Source: Syntrophobacter fumaroxidans MPOB
Lineage (GTDB): Bacteria > Desulfobacterota > Syntrophobacteria > Syntrophobacterales > Syntrophobacteraceae
Reading direction: 5' to 3'
DNA length: 64,000 nucleotides
NCBI RefSeq assembly: GCF_000014965.1
Contig: NC_008554.1
Span: forward strand, 4,638,001-4,702,000
In this document: piece by piece, positions 43,634 through 52,547 of the stretch
Layout: each line of letters starts with the position of its first letter
Position numbering within the stretch: position 1 is the first letter of the stretch
Program-made: the position numbers and the translations under genes
The notes under the pieces: generated by a model
What the model saw: the letters and a program-made list of their open reading frames with translations, nothing else
Told to the model about the DNA's origin: nothing
Database searches by the model: none

Positions 43634-44167
43634 ATGGCACTGGGACTCATCGTCAAAACCGGCCGGATACTGACGGCCAAACTCCTCCTCGGCCAGGCCG
43701 TGGACGGCATCACCCACTGCGCCATCGGCGACGGGGATGCCAGCTTCACCGACCCGCAGAATCCGCCCGCGCCGGACATCGGCCAGACCGGGCTCAGAAA
43801 CGAACGCGCCCGCAAGCGCTACTACAAGCGGACTTTCCTCAAGGAGGACGCCGAAGGGGCGCTGCTGGTCAACGGCGTGCGCTACCTCGAAACCGGCGAG
43901 GAGACCAACACCATCGGCATTTTCTTCCGCTTCGACGAGGCAGAAGCCAACGGCATCACCATCCGCGAATACGGCTTCTTCGGCGGCGACGTGCAGTACG
44001 TGCAAAGCGTCACCGGGGATCTCGCCATGGGCGGCGTGTTCCATCAGGACACCAATCCGACCGGCGAGGTGCTGCGCCCGGGCTACCTGTACGAGGTGAA
44101 GAACATTCCCGACTTCAACAAGATTTCCGACACCCGCGTGGAGCTGGTCGGGATCATCAAGATCTAA
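43634..44167 (+). CDS. Tail fibre collar-like protein, 177 aa
   Basis: The first 40 residues (VKTGRILTAKLLLGQAVDGI, then AIGDGDASF) match the N-terminal part of phage fibre-collar or baseplate-attachment proteins. The central block YYKRTFLKEDAEGALL and the later IREYGFFGGDV are common in such short fibre-collar proteins. It is beta-rich and soluble. AAAGGAGAAC precedes the ATG. It is followed by the large fibre protein, so it may trimerise with it. Confidence 0.6.
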   Translation: MALGLIVKTGRILTAKLLLGQAVDGITHCAIGDGDASFTDPQNPPAPDIGQTGLRNERARKRYYKRTFLKEDAEGALLVNGVRYLETGEETNTIGIFFRFDEAEANGITIREYGFFGGDVQYVQSVTGDLAMGGVFHQDTNPTGEVLRPGYLYEVKNIPDFNKISDTRVELVGIIKI

Positions 44168-44182
44168 CTGGAGGATTCAAAC

Positions 44183-47100
44183 ATGAGCATCTCACGCGAG
44201 ACATTCGACCCGACCAAGAACTACAAGCGCATCCGCTACCATCAGGATCGCGACCTGCTGGATTCCGAACTCAATGAGCAGCAGGACATCATCAACCTGG
44301 AGCGGCGCAAGATCGCCGACATCCTGTTCAAGGAAGGCTCCATCATCATGGGCCTCGAGGTCAGCGCGGCCGCCAACGTCCTGACCATGGCCCCGGGCGT
44401 GGTCTACATCGACGGCCATCTGGAACAGGTGAGCGGCGCGACCCTGACCTATGATCCGGCCACCACCAGCGGGGCCGATTACGTCTATGTGGAGCTGCTG
44501 AAGTACAACTACGGCTACACCCAGGACCCGGCCCTGATCAATCCGGCCACCGGCGAGCCCACCGCCGAACGGGAAAAATGGGTTCTTTCTCTCAAGGCGA
44601 CAGACACCAGCGGCCAGACGCTGCCCAACAACGTGGCCGAGCGCCGGGTGATCCCGATCTACAAGTTCGACCGCGAGAGCGGCGATGTCACGCCCACGGT
44701 GCAGGAGAAGTCCAACCTCTACCTGCGGGATCTGCTGGGCACGCTGCCGGGCAGCCGGATTACCGTCTCCTCGATCACCGAGGACCAGCTCTCATTCGCC
44801 GCCGCCGAGGGTCTCAACTCACTGATTCAGAACCTGGCCGAGCGCACCTTCGACCAGGCCGGAAGCTACCTGGTGCGTGGCTTTGACACCTTCATCGGCG
44901 GCGTCGACGACGACAGCGTGGAGGCGATCACCAACGCCGGACGCGCCTACATCCAGGGCTTCCGGCATCAGCGCGATCTGCCCACCTCGACCCTGGTGCC
45001 AAAATCCATCGCCACCAAGTCGGTGCGCGGCGAGCAGAAGACCTTCGATATCAACAAGCGCCGCTATCCGGTCAACTCCACGCCGCTCAAGGAGACGACC
45101 CAGGTGGAAGCCATCGTCGAGATCACCCGCAACGTCACTCGCGGCTCGGTGGGCGGCGGCGAAGACCTGCTCGATCCCAATCCCGTCGTGGACATCCTCG
45201 AGGTCAGCCAGGGGGCGACCATCTTCCAGGAAGGCGTGGACTGGCAGCAGTCGGGCAACCATGTCGACTGGCTCGGCTCCGGCAACGAACCGGCCATCGG
45301 CACCACCTACACGGTGCGCTGGACCTACACCAAGCAGATGGTCAAGGGCACCGACTACGTGGACAGCGGCTGGTTCGGACAGGCCAACCATCCGGCGGCC
45401 GGAAACTACTTCTATCTGGTCACCGCCTACAACGCCACCGGAGAGACGGCCTTCAACGCCGCTGCGGTCATTGCCCGGGCCACCGCCGCCGGGGAGATGA
45501 ACAAGCTCTCCTGGTTGCCGGTCAGTGGCGCGACCGGCTATCGCGTCTACCGGGCCGCCACCAACGGCGCACGCACCGACTACAAGCGCCTGATGGAGCT
45601 GGGCAGCGAGGCGCTCTCCTACGTCGACGACGGCGTCGAGGAGATCGGCACCGCTTCGCCTCCGGCTACCAACACGGCCGGACTCACCATGTCGCCGGTC
45701 CAGCTCGAGCTGGGCAATCTCAACGTGATCAACTTCGGGCGTGGCAGCCTCGGCGACCAGCCGGTGAACGGCTCCAACTGCAGCCTGGATTATGACTATT
45801 ACCTCGGCCGCCGCGACATCGTTTACGCCACCACCACCGAGATCAAGCGGCTGGAAGGGGCTCCGGCGGATTTTCCGAAGCTGCCCATCGTCCCGGAAAA
45901 CGCCCTGGGGCTGTGCAGCATCGACTGCCCGCCCAACTCCACCGACATGGAGATCCGCAACTTCGGCCTGACCCGCATCACCATGGACCAGATCCACGAC
46001 ATCATCCAGGACGTCGAGGACCTGAAGTACAACGACGCCCAGTACCAGATGAACAACGAGCTGCAGAACCGGGACGCCCAGACCAAGAAAGGCATCTACT
46101 CGGACGACTTCTCGAACACCGCCCAGTCGGACATTTACCACGCCGAATGGGACGCCCGGGTGAACGAGATCGCCCGCTTCGTCGCGCCGGACCGCATTCC
46201 GCACTCCAACGCGCTCTCGGTCGATCAGGCGGGCAGCAACGCCAGCTTCTTCGGCAGCCTGGCGCTGCTGCCGGGCAACGAGACCGTGCTGGTGGAACAG
46301 AACGACTGGTCCGAAGAGCGCAACATCAACCCCTACGCCGTGTTCGACAAGCCTCCGGCCATGCTGCAGATCACGCCCAACCTCGGGCGGCGCGGCCAGA
46401 CCGGCATCGCCGTCACCGGTATCAACTTCACCCCGAGCAAGTCCGGCATCGTGCTGCGCTGCGACGGCCAGGTGATGGCCAGCAACCTGATCAGCGACGA
46501 GGCCGGTCGGGTCAGCGCCTCCTTCACCATTCCGACCAACGCCCGCAACGGCAACCGCATCGTGGAGATGGCCGACGGCGTCTACTCGGCCCGGGCCAGC
46601 CTGCAGATCAACGATCCGCTGGTCATCACCCGCATCGAGCGCATCATCGAGAACCGCATCATTCGCGTACCCGTGGTGCAGGTGGTCTGGCGCACTCAGA
46701 CCATCTTCGTGCCCCGCGATCCGCTGGCCCAGACCTTCAGCTTCACCCAAAACCAGGTGATCTCAAGCATCGGCCTGCAGTTCACCGCCAGGGACCCGAG
46801 CATCCCGGTCACCGTGCAGATTCGCGGTGTCACCACCGGTCTGCCCAACGGCGTGGTGTTCGCCGAGAAGGTGCTGGCCCCGAACGAGATCAGCCTGAGC
46901 GGCGAAACCCGCATTCGCTTCGACGACCCGTTCTACGCCGAGGCCAACACCAGCTATTCCGTGGTGCTGCTGACCAACAGCACCAATTACAAGGTGCGCA
47001 CCGCCACCCTGGGCAAGATGGGCCGCTGGGGCATCATCACCCGGCAGACCTACATGGAAGGCGTGCTGCTGGAGAGCTCCAACGCCGAAACTTGGACGCC

Positions 47101-47731
47101 GCTCAACGGCTCCGACCTGGCGATGAAGATCTACGGCTACAACTTCCAATCCGAGGGGATGATCCGCTTCCAGCCGATCACCGGCGTGCAGTTTTCCGAT
47201 ATCAACCTCGACGAATACTCGGCCATCCCGCAGGGCACCGGCCTCGACTGGGAATACTCCACCGACGGCGGCGTGACCTGGGACGCCATGGTTCCCGCCG
47301 AGGAGGAACGACTGCCCAACCTCGCTACCCGGGTCCAGATCCGCGTGCGCCTGAGCAGCTCGCTTGCCAACGACACCCCGGCCATCAACTTCCGCGACGT
47401 CAACCTGGTGGGCTATCTCAACAAGACCACCGGGGCCTACCTGACCCGCGAGAACGAGCTGACCCAGGGGGTGGAATCGACCAAGGCCTATGTGCAGATG
47501 CAAATCCCCAGCGGCACCACCCTGCAATGGTTCGCCAGCAACGACGGCGGCCTGACCTGGGAGGCGATGACCATCCAGGAGACCCGGCCCATCGACGAGA
47601 ACTGGACCGAGTACACCCTGGTGCGCACCTTCACCGACAACACCGGCAACAAGGTCCGCTACAAGGCCGAGATGACCGGCACGCCGCTGATCTACCCACG
47701 CATCCATTCGCTGGGCGCGACCCTGAGCTAA
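44183..47731 (+). CDS. Large DUF4815-type tail fibre/baseplate protein, 1182 aa
   Basis: The N-terminal 300 residues (ETFDPTKNYKRIRYHQDRDL, LLDSELNEQQDIINLERRKI) are the DUF4815 pattern, seen in large phage tail proteins that begin with this exact tyrosine- and arginine-rich motif. Residues about 390-490 resemble an FN3 domain (NYFYLVTAYNATGETAFN). Residues about 730-815 look like an IPT/TIG domain (LQITPNLGRRGQTGIAVTG). The rest is long beta-sandwich repeats. It is the main candidate for receptor recognition. Confidence 0.8.
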   Translation: MSISRETFDPTKNYKRIRYHQDRDLLDSELNEQQDIINLERRKIADILFKEGSIIMGLEVSAAANVLTMAPGVVYIDGHLEQVSGATLTYDPATTSGADYVYVELLKYNYGYTQDPALINPATGEPTAEREKWVLSLKATDTSGQTLPNNVAERRVIPIYKFDRESGDVTPTVQEKSNLYLRDLLGTLPGSRITVSSITEDQLSFAAAEGLNSLIQNLAERTFDQAGSYLVRGFDTFIGGVDDDSVEAITNAGRAYIQGFRHQRDLPTSTLVPKSIATKSVRGEQKTFDINKRRYPVNSTPLKETTQVEAIVEITRNVTRGSVGGGEDLLDPNPVVDILEVSQGATIFQEGVDWQQSGNHVDWLGSGNEPAIGTTYTVRWTYTKQMVKGTDYVDSGWFGQANHPAAGNYFYLVTAYNATGETAFNAAAVIARATAAGEMNKLSWLPVSGATGYRVYRAATNGARTDYKRLMELGSEALSYVDDGVEEIGTASPPATNTAGLTMSPVQLELGNLNVINFGRGSLGDQPVNGSNCSLDYDYYLGRRDIVYATTTEIKRLEGAPADFPKLPIVPENALGLCSIDCPPNSTDMEIRNFGLTRITMDQIHDIIQDVEDLKYNDAQYQMNNELQNRDAQTKKGIYSDDFSNTAQSDIYHAEWDARVNEIARFVAPDRIPHSNALSVDQAGSNASFFGSLALLPGNETVLVEQNDWSEERNINPYAVFDKPPAMLQITPNLGRRGQTGIAVTGINFTPSKSGIVLRCDGQVMASNLISDEAGRVSASFTIPTNARNGNRIVEMADGVYSARASLQINDPLVITRIERIIENRIIRVPVVQVVWRTQTIFVPRDPLAQTFSFTQNQVISSIGLQFTARDPSIPVTVQIRGVTTGLPNGVVFAEKVLAPNEISLSGETRIRFDDPFYAEANTSYSVVLLTNSTNYKVRTATLGKMGRWGIITRQTYMEGVLLESSNAETWTPLNGSDLAMKIYGYNFQSEGMIRFQPITGVQFSDINLDEYSAIPQGTGLDWEYSTDGGVTWDAMVPAEEERLPNLATRVQIRVRLSSSLANDTPAINFRDVNLVGYLNKTTGAYLTRENELTQGVESTKAYVQMQIPSGTTLQWFASNDGGLTWEAMTIQETRPIDENWTEYTLVRTFTDNTGNKVRYKAEMTGTPLIYPRIHSLGATLS

Positions 47732-47743
47732 GGAGGCACGGCC

Positions 47744-48001
47744 ATGATCGTTCGACGCAAAGGCGGCCTGACCGAGTTCATTCCCACGCCGCAGGAGAAG
47801 CGCGACGGCCTGATCCGCGACCACGCCCTGGGCCTGATGGAAAATCTTCACCAGCGCCTGGCGCGGCTGGAACGGACGTCAAAGCTCCCGGCCGCCGAAG
47901 CGGAGGCCTTCACGGCGCTGCTGGCGCGGATGCGAGCCGATGAGTCGCGCAACCTCGAGCTGAACGCCAGCCTGATCACCTCTGATACCGCCTCCGGCTG
48001 A
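47744..48001 (+). CDS. Small tail-end protein, 85 aa
   Basis: I do not recognise it. AAGGAGG precedes the ATG. It begins with a basic segment (IVRRKGGLTEFIPTPQEKR) and is then one long helix (residues about 25-70). It is the last gene before the strong terminator at 48026. It may be a fibre assembly factor. Confidence 0.55.
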   Translation: MIVRRKGGLTEFIPTPQEKRDGLIRDHALGLMENLHQRLARLERTSKLPAAEAEAFTALLARMRADESRNLELNASLITSDTASG

Positions 48002-48025
48002 CCCGCTCACTGCCACCGCCAACCC

Positions 48026-48063
48026 AGAAACCCCGGATACGGCCAGCCCGTTCCGGGGTTTCT
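48026..48063. terminator. Strong terminator closing the tail operon
   Basis: A perfect 12-bp stem, AGAAACCCCGGA/TCCGGGGTTTCT (48026-48037 and 48052-48063), with a 14-base loop lies 25 bases beyond the stop of the last tail gene. The T-run is short, so it may act in both directions. The rest of 48002-48249 has no gene and no clear promoter; its only notable part is AT-rich DNA at 48100-48160. Confidence 0.8.
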
Positions 48064-48249
48064 GCCGCCTGTGCGCCGCCCAATCCGGCAAACTCGCAAG
48101 TCATTGAAAATAAACGTGTTAAATGTCGGCTTCGGCTGTTCTTCTACTTGATTTGTGTCCGGAAAGAAGCATTCATTCATGGTGTGAGCGGAGGCTAAAA
48201 AGCCTTGCAAGACAACGACTTAGAAGCGCCATGAACGACGGAGGCACGC

Positions 48250-49212
48250 ATGAACCTGAAAGAGATCCACTACGGGATCGAGATCGAGACCGTAAAACGC
48301 ACCCGGGAACAGATCGCCTGGGCCATCCACTCGGTGGTGGGCGGCACGGTCCGCCATGTCGGCATCCCCAGCAGCTATGACCCCTGGGAGGTCGAGGACC
48401 TGCGCGGCCGCGTCTGGAAGGTGGTGGGGGACGCCTCCCTGACCAGCGTCCCGGCCCATCTGCGGGCCGAGGTGATCAGCCCGGTGCTCAGCTACGACGA
48501 CATCCCGCAACTGCAGGAGGCGGTCCGGGCCATCCGCCGCGCCGGAGGCAAGATCAACAGCCAGTGCGGCATTCACATCCATATCGACGCCGCACCCTTC
48601 GACGGCAGGCACTTGGGGAACCTGGCCAAGATCATCTACAAGCAGGAACCGCTGATTCTCCACGCCCTCGGCATCAGCCGCGACCGGCTCAACCGCTACA
48701 CCCGGCCGGTCAGCGACGAGCTGATCCAACGCATCGAACAGCATCGCCCGCGCACCAAGGACCAGCTCAACCGCATCTGGTACGGCTACCACAACCGCCA
48801 GCCCCAGCACTACGACAACAGCCGCTACCACGGGGTCAACCTGCACAACGTCTGGTATCGGGGCACGGTGGAGTTCCGCTGGTTCGAGGCGACCCTCCAC
48901 GCGGGACGGATCAAGGCCTACCTGCAGTTCTGCCTCGCCGTCGCCGCCAAGGCGCTCAACGGCCGGGCAGCCTCCAGCCGCAAGCGGGATTTCGATCCCC
49001 AGAGCGCCAAGTACGACTTCCGGGTCTTCCTGCTCCACCTCGGCCTGATCGGCGACGAGTTCAAGACCGCCCGCAAGCATCTGATGGCCAACATGCCCGG
49101 CGACGCCGCCTTCAAGAACGGACGGCCCAAACCGGAGGACGTTCTGCCGGACGAAACCGAAACCACCACTCTCACCAACGAGGCCGGGCAAGTTCCCGGC
49201 CTCACTGTTTAA
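48250..49212 (+). CDS. Putative amidoligase (Amidoligase_2-type), 320 aa
   Basis: The chain starts with HYGIEIET (residues 7-14), the GxExE metal-binding strand of glutamine-synthetase/GCS-like ligases. CGIHIHID (about 106-113) is the second metal/ATP motif, and [20 protein letters not shown] near 200 gives the E-F-R-W active-site strand. These are the signatures of predicted amidoligases. They would join a carboxylate to an amine using ATP. The family is known in phages and in clusters with a class II amidotransferase and a cyclotransferase, exactly the neighbours here. GGAGG precedes the ATG. The real substrate is unknown. Confidence 0.8.
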   Translation: MNLKEIHYGIEIETVKRTREQIAWAIHSVVGGTVRHVGIPSSYDPWEVEDLRGRVWKVVGDASLTSVPAHLRAEVISPVLSYDDIPQLQEAVRAIRRAGGKINSQCGIHIHIDAAPFDGRHLGNLAKIIYKQEPLILHALGISRDRLNRYTRPVSDELIQRIEQHRPRTKDQLNRIWYGYHNRQPQHYDNSRYHGVNLHNVWYRGTVEFRWFEATLHAGRIKAYLQFCLAVAAKALNGRAASSRKRDFDPQSAKYDFRVFLLHLGLIGDEFKTARKHLMANMPGDAAFKNGRPKPEDVLPDETETTTLTNEAGQVPGLTV

Positions 49213-49223
49213 GGAGGTGCCCC

Positions 49224-49745
49224 ATGAAGATTCTGATCCGCTCCACCACGCTGGACGGCGAACCGATCCCCGGCAGCGGGGAAACCATCCAGGCCGCCGA
49301 CTGCCTCGAAGTTGTAGAGCTGATGCGCGGCCAGACGCCGTTCACCGCCAGCCGAGCGCCCCGGGACTACATGACCGAGGTGCTTTCCGGCATCGAAGGC
49401 GGGCCGACCCAGCCTCTGCCGGAGGAAGCCGCCGCTGCGGCCGCCGAGTTTCTCACCCGTCTGGCCCGGCACGGCCTGATCGAGTTTCTGCCAGACGACA
49501 AGGCCTGCGACCCCTGGCCGGAACGATTCCTCGAAGCCTTGGAGACGGTGCGGCTCTCCGGGCGCACCAACATGCTCGACCACCTGGAGGTGACCCGGCT
49601 GACCGCCGAGATGGGCTACCCGGAGGTGGCCGAGTGGCTGGCGGACCACCGGCGCGAATACGCGGCCTTCGTCCTCGAAGGGACGAGACCGCTCGGCAAG
49701 AACTTCGGCGGCAAGGAGGACCCGGCTCCATGTGCGGACAAGTAG
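49224..49745 (+). CDS. Amidoligase-cluster protein with DUF5049-like C-terminal motif, 173 aa
   Basis: AAGGAGG precedes the ATG. Residues about 115-155 contain SGRTNMLDHLEVTRLTAEMG, then YPEVAEWLADH, a motif like the DUF5049 pattern (a short helix-turn-helix-like element common in phages). The N-terminal part (residues 5-85) is alpha/beta and unrecognised. It overlaps the amidotransferase gene by 16 bases and so is part of the same operon. It may be an accessory or substrate-carrying protein. Confidence 0.6.
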   Translation: MKILIRSTTLDGEPIPGSGETIQAADCLEVVELMRGQTPFTASRAPRDYMTEVLSGIEGGPTQPLPEEAAAAAAEFLTRLARHGLIEFLPDDKACDPWPERFLEALETVRLSGRTNMLDHLEVTRLTAEMGYPEVAEWLADHRREYAAFVLEGTRPLGKNFGGKEDPAPCADK

Positions 49746-50527
49746 GCATCATCTTCGGCCGCAAGCGCAGACGGCCGGACGAGCGGGATTACCTGCGCGA
49801 GGTCTTCATCCGCATGCTGCTGCACAGCGAGGAGCGCGGCCCGCACGCCTCCGGTCTGGCCTGGCTCAAGACCGACGGCAGCCACCGCATCTTCAAGCGG
49901 CCGATGCGGGCGCACGAGCTGGTCTACGAGAAGCCGTTCCAGGAGCTGCTCGGGCAGGTCGACAACAAGACCTCCATCCTCATGGGCCACACCCGCTGGC
50001 GCACCCGGGGCAACGAGTTCAACAACCGCAACAACCATCCCATCCGGGCCGGGATCGTCATCGGCACCCACAACGGCACCATCTACAACGCCGACCACCT
50101 GTTCCGCCGTCTCGGACTGCCGCGCTACGCCGAGGTGGACAGCGAGCTGATCTTCCGCCTGGCCGACCGTTTCGCGCCCGAAGGCCCCATCGACCAGGAG
50201 TGCCTGAAGAAGGCGCTTGCCCTCTGTCGCGGCCAGATGAGCGCCGTGCTGGCATCAAAGCTCGACCCCGGCACCATCGCCGTGCTCAAGGGCAACAAGC
50301 CGCTCTGCCTGCGCATCCACCGCCAGCACCGGGTGGTGCTCTACGCCTCGGACGACGCCTTTATCGACTTTGCCGTGGACAACGAGAAGGGCTGGCGCGA
50401 GCTGGAAGTGCCGCCCATGACCATGCTCACCATCCGCCACGAGGATGTGCGGGCCATCAAGAACAGCGAATTCCGCTTCATACCCCAGGAGCGCAAAGGG
50501 ACACTGCCCGAAGGAGTGAATGCATGA
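49730..50527 (+). CDS. Class II glutamine amidotransferase (Ntn-hydrolase), 265 aa
   Basis: The protein begins MCGQVGIIFG, so cysteine 2 is the N-terminal nucleophile after Met removal. Other conserved GATase II parts are GHTRWRTRG (near 85), GTHNGTIYNADHLF (near 112) and a DSELIFRLAD segment near 133. It would release ammonia from glutamine and pass it to a partner, here probably the amidoligase product pathway. AAGGAGGA lies upstream of the ATG. The gene overlaps its neighbours on both sides. Confidence 0.88.
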   Translation: MCGQVGIIFGRKRRRPDERDYLREVFIRMLLHSEERGPHASGLAWLKTDGSHRIFKRPMRAHELVYEKPFQELLGQVDNKTSILMGHTRWRTRGNEFNNRNNHPIRAGIVIGTHNGTIYNADHLFRRLGLPRYAEVDSELIFRLADRFAPEGPIDQECLKKALALCRGQMSAVLASKLDPGTIAVLKGNKPLCLRIHRQHRVVLYASDDAFIDFAVDNEKGWRELEVPPMTMLTIRHEDVRAIKNSEFRFIPQERKGTLPEGVNA

Positions 50528-51048
50528 ACATTGGAGACACCGCGAAGCTGAACACAAACCCGGAGGACAGTCCCGAGACCATCCTCCGGCTCTTCGTCTA
50601 CGGCACCCTGAAACGGGGCTACTGGAACCATCAACGCTTCTGCGCCCAGGCCCGCAGCATCGAACCGGCCGTGGTCTGGGGCAGGCTCTACCACCTCCAC
50701 GCCGGGTTCCCGGCCATCGAGGTGCCGGAAGGTTTGATCCTGGCCCGGGGCACCGCCGATCCACTGGCCGACGCCCACAGGCAGCAGGAGATCGGCACGC
50801 CACGATTCGGCCGCCCGACCGGCGACTGGGATCAGATCCATGGGGAACTGGTGACCTTCACCGACCCGCAGCGGGATTTGCCGCCTATCGACCGGCTGGA
50901 AGACTTTCGGCCTGGCGGCCACAGCATGTACCAGCGGGTGATGGTGGCGGTGCTGTGCGGGCGCACCTCGATTCCAGCCTGGATCTACTGGATGCCATGC
51001 CCGGCTTATGGGGAGAGAGTCGCCAGCGGCAACTGGGAGCGCACTTGA
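50524..51048 (+). CDS. Gamma-glutamylcyclotransferase/AIG2-like protein, 174 aa
   Basis: ATG 50524 overlaps the GATase stop (ATGA). LFVYGTLKRGYWNH (residues about 23-36) is the GGCT/AIG2 substrate-binding loop (the YGTLxxG motif). A later glutamate in HGELVTF and the DRLEDFRPGG segment fit the catalytic acid region. It would cyclise a gamma-glutamyl amide and so reverse or edit the product of the amidoligase. An N-terminal extension of about 20 residues is unusual. It is the last gene of the cluster. Confidence 0.85.
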   Translation: MNIGDTAKLNTNPEDSPETILRLFVYGTLKRGYWNHQRFCAQARSIEPAVVWGRLYHLHAGFPAIEVPEGLILARGTADPLADAHRQQEIGTPRFGRPTGDWDQIHGELVTFTDPQRDLPPIDRLEDFRPGGHSMYQRVMVAVLCGRTSIPAWIYWMPCPAYGERVASGNWERT

Positions 51049-51082
51049 GCTGCTGTCTGCGGCTTTTTGCGGCTGAAAGCGG

Positions 51083-51111
51083 TTGACAATCGACTCCGGA
51101 AAATGTAATTT
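51083..51111 (+). promoter_or_regulatory. Sigma70-like promoter of the DISARM island
   Basis: TTGACA (51083-51088) and TAATTT (51106-51111) are separated by 17 bases. About 100 bases of leader follow to the ATG at 51211. It is a near-consensus promoter and the only one seen for the island genes, which are tightly coupled. Confidence 0.7.
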
Positions 51112-51210
51112 AAGAGCCTGTTAAGTTGGGATTATTGTGCTCGACGACCAGGCTTCCGCCGCTGGCGGATATGACGAAAAAGCGAAAGCGTCCGACAGGA
51201 GCTGAAAGAA

Positions 51211-51435
51211 ATGGCCGAGATTGAAGACCGCTGGTTATCGGTGGACGAGATATGCAAATACCTCGGGGTCAGCAGTGACACCGTGTATCGCTGGATCGAC
51301 CGGTTCGGTATGCCAGCGCATCGCATGGGCCGACTCTGGAAGTTCAAGAAGGATCAGGTCGACGCCTGGGTCGAGGCCGGTGGCGCGTCCGCCGACTCGT
51401 CCAAGGAAGATGTAGGCAAGGATTCGAAAAAATGA
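51211..51435 (+). CDS. Excisionase-family helix-turn-helix protein at the head of the DISARM operon, 74 aa
   Basis: Residues about 8-52 are the winged helix of the MerR/excisionase type (WLSVDEICKYLGVSSDTVYR, then RMGRLWKFKKDQVDAWV). A charged tail follows. AGGAG lies upstream. The ATG of the methylase gene overlaps its stop (ATGA). It is likely a transcriptional regulator or DNA-binding subunit of the island. Confidence 0.8.
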   Translation: MAEIEDRWLSVDEICKYLGVSSDTVYRWIDRFGMPAHRMGRLWKFKKDQVDAWVEAGGASADSSKEDVGKDSKK

Positions 51436-52547
51436 AAAACGGGATACAGGCTAACATCGGAGCGACGCCAGGCCGGAAGGTCTATGCCGTCGACTTGTTC
51501 TGCGGGGCGGGTGGACTGACACATGGCCTCGTGAAGGCCGGTGTCGATGTCCGCCTGGGCGTGGACATCGATCCGGCTTGTGAACACCCCTACGTCGCCA
51601 ACAACAACGCCAGATTCCTGCTCAAATCGGTGGAGGAGCTGGAAGCCAGCGAGCTGGAGCGCCACTACAGAAAGAACGGGATCAAACTCCTCGCCGGTTG
51701 CGCTCCGTGCCAGACTTTTTCCACCTACAACCAGAAGGCGACGGAATCCGACAAACGCTGGTGGCTCCTGCTGCAGTTTTCGCGACTCGTGGACGAACTG
51801 TCACCGGATCTTGTGACCATGGAGAACGTTCCGCGACTGATCGAACAGAACGTTTTCGACGAGTTCGTGGCCAACCTCGAAGGCAATGGATACTCGGTCG
51901 CATACCGGGTCGTCAATTGCGCCGAATACGGCGTCCCTCAACAGCGCAACCGTCTGGTGTTGCTGGCGTCCAAGCTCGGGCCGATCTCACTTCTGACTCC
52001 CGAGCAGTTCGGCAAGAGACCGAGAACCGTCAAGGAGGCCATCGGCAACCTGCCTCCTCTATCGGCCGGAACGAGCCACCCGAAAGACCCTCTGCACCAA
52101 TGCTCCGCTCTTTCCGAAATCAATATGCGCCGCATAAAGGCTTCCAGGCCCGGGGGGACATGGCGTGACTGGCCCAGGGAGTTGGTGGCCGACTGCCACA
52201 AGAAATCTTCCGGGAAGACCTACCCCAGCGTCTATGGCCGCATGACTTGGGACGATCCCGCCCCGACGATGACGACCCAATTCTTCGGGTTCGGTAACGG
52301 CCGTTTCGGCCACCCGGAGCAAGACAGGGCGATTTCACTCAGAGAAGGCGCGATCCTGCAGAGCTTCCCACCGGATTACGAGTTCACTCGACCGGGAGAA
52401 CAGGTCTGCCAGAAGTCCATCGGCAGGCTGATCGGCAACGCCGTTCCCGTCACGCTCGGAGAGGTCATCGGAGCCAGCTTGCTGTCGCACGTATCGGAGG
52501 CGACCAAGAAAGCGTATCGGTCGAGACGGAGGAGCCGGTCACAATGA
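51432..52547 (+). CDS. DNA (cytosine-5)-methyltransferase, DrmMII-like, 371 aa
   Basis: All key C5-methylase motifs are present: motif I DLFCGAGGLTHG (about 19-30), motif IV GCAPCQTFS with the catalytic Cys (about 89-97), motif VI MENVPR, motif VIII QQRNRLVLL and motif X RLIGNAVPV near the end. It transfers a methyl group to C5 of cytosine, marking self DNA. In class 2 DISARM the methylase (DrmMII) is of this kind, yet the next genes are class 1. The coding frame is coupled on both sides by ATGA overlaps. Confidence 0.9.
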   Translation: MKNGIQANIGATPGRKVYAVDLFCGAGGLTHGLVKAGVDVRLGVDIDPACEHPYVANNNARFLLKSVEELEASELERHYRKNGIKLLAGCAPCQTFSTYNQKATESDKRWWLLLQFSRLVDELSPDLVTMENVPRLIEQNVFDEFVANLEGNGYSVAYRVVNCAEYGVPQQRNRLVLLASKLGPISLLTPEQFGKRPRTVKEAIGNLPPLSAGTSHPKDPLHQCSALSEINMRRIKASRPGGTWRDWPRELVADCHKKSSGKTYPSVYGRMTWDDPAPTMTTQFFGFGNGRFGHPEQDRAISLREGAILQSFPPDYEFTRPGEQVCQKSIGRLIGNAVPVTLGEVIGASLLSHVSEATKKAYRSRRRSRSQ

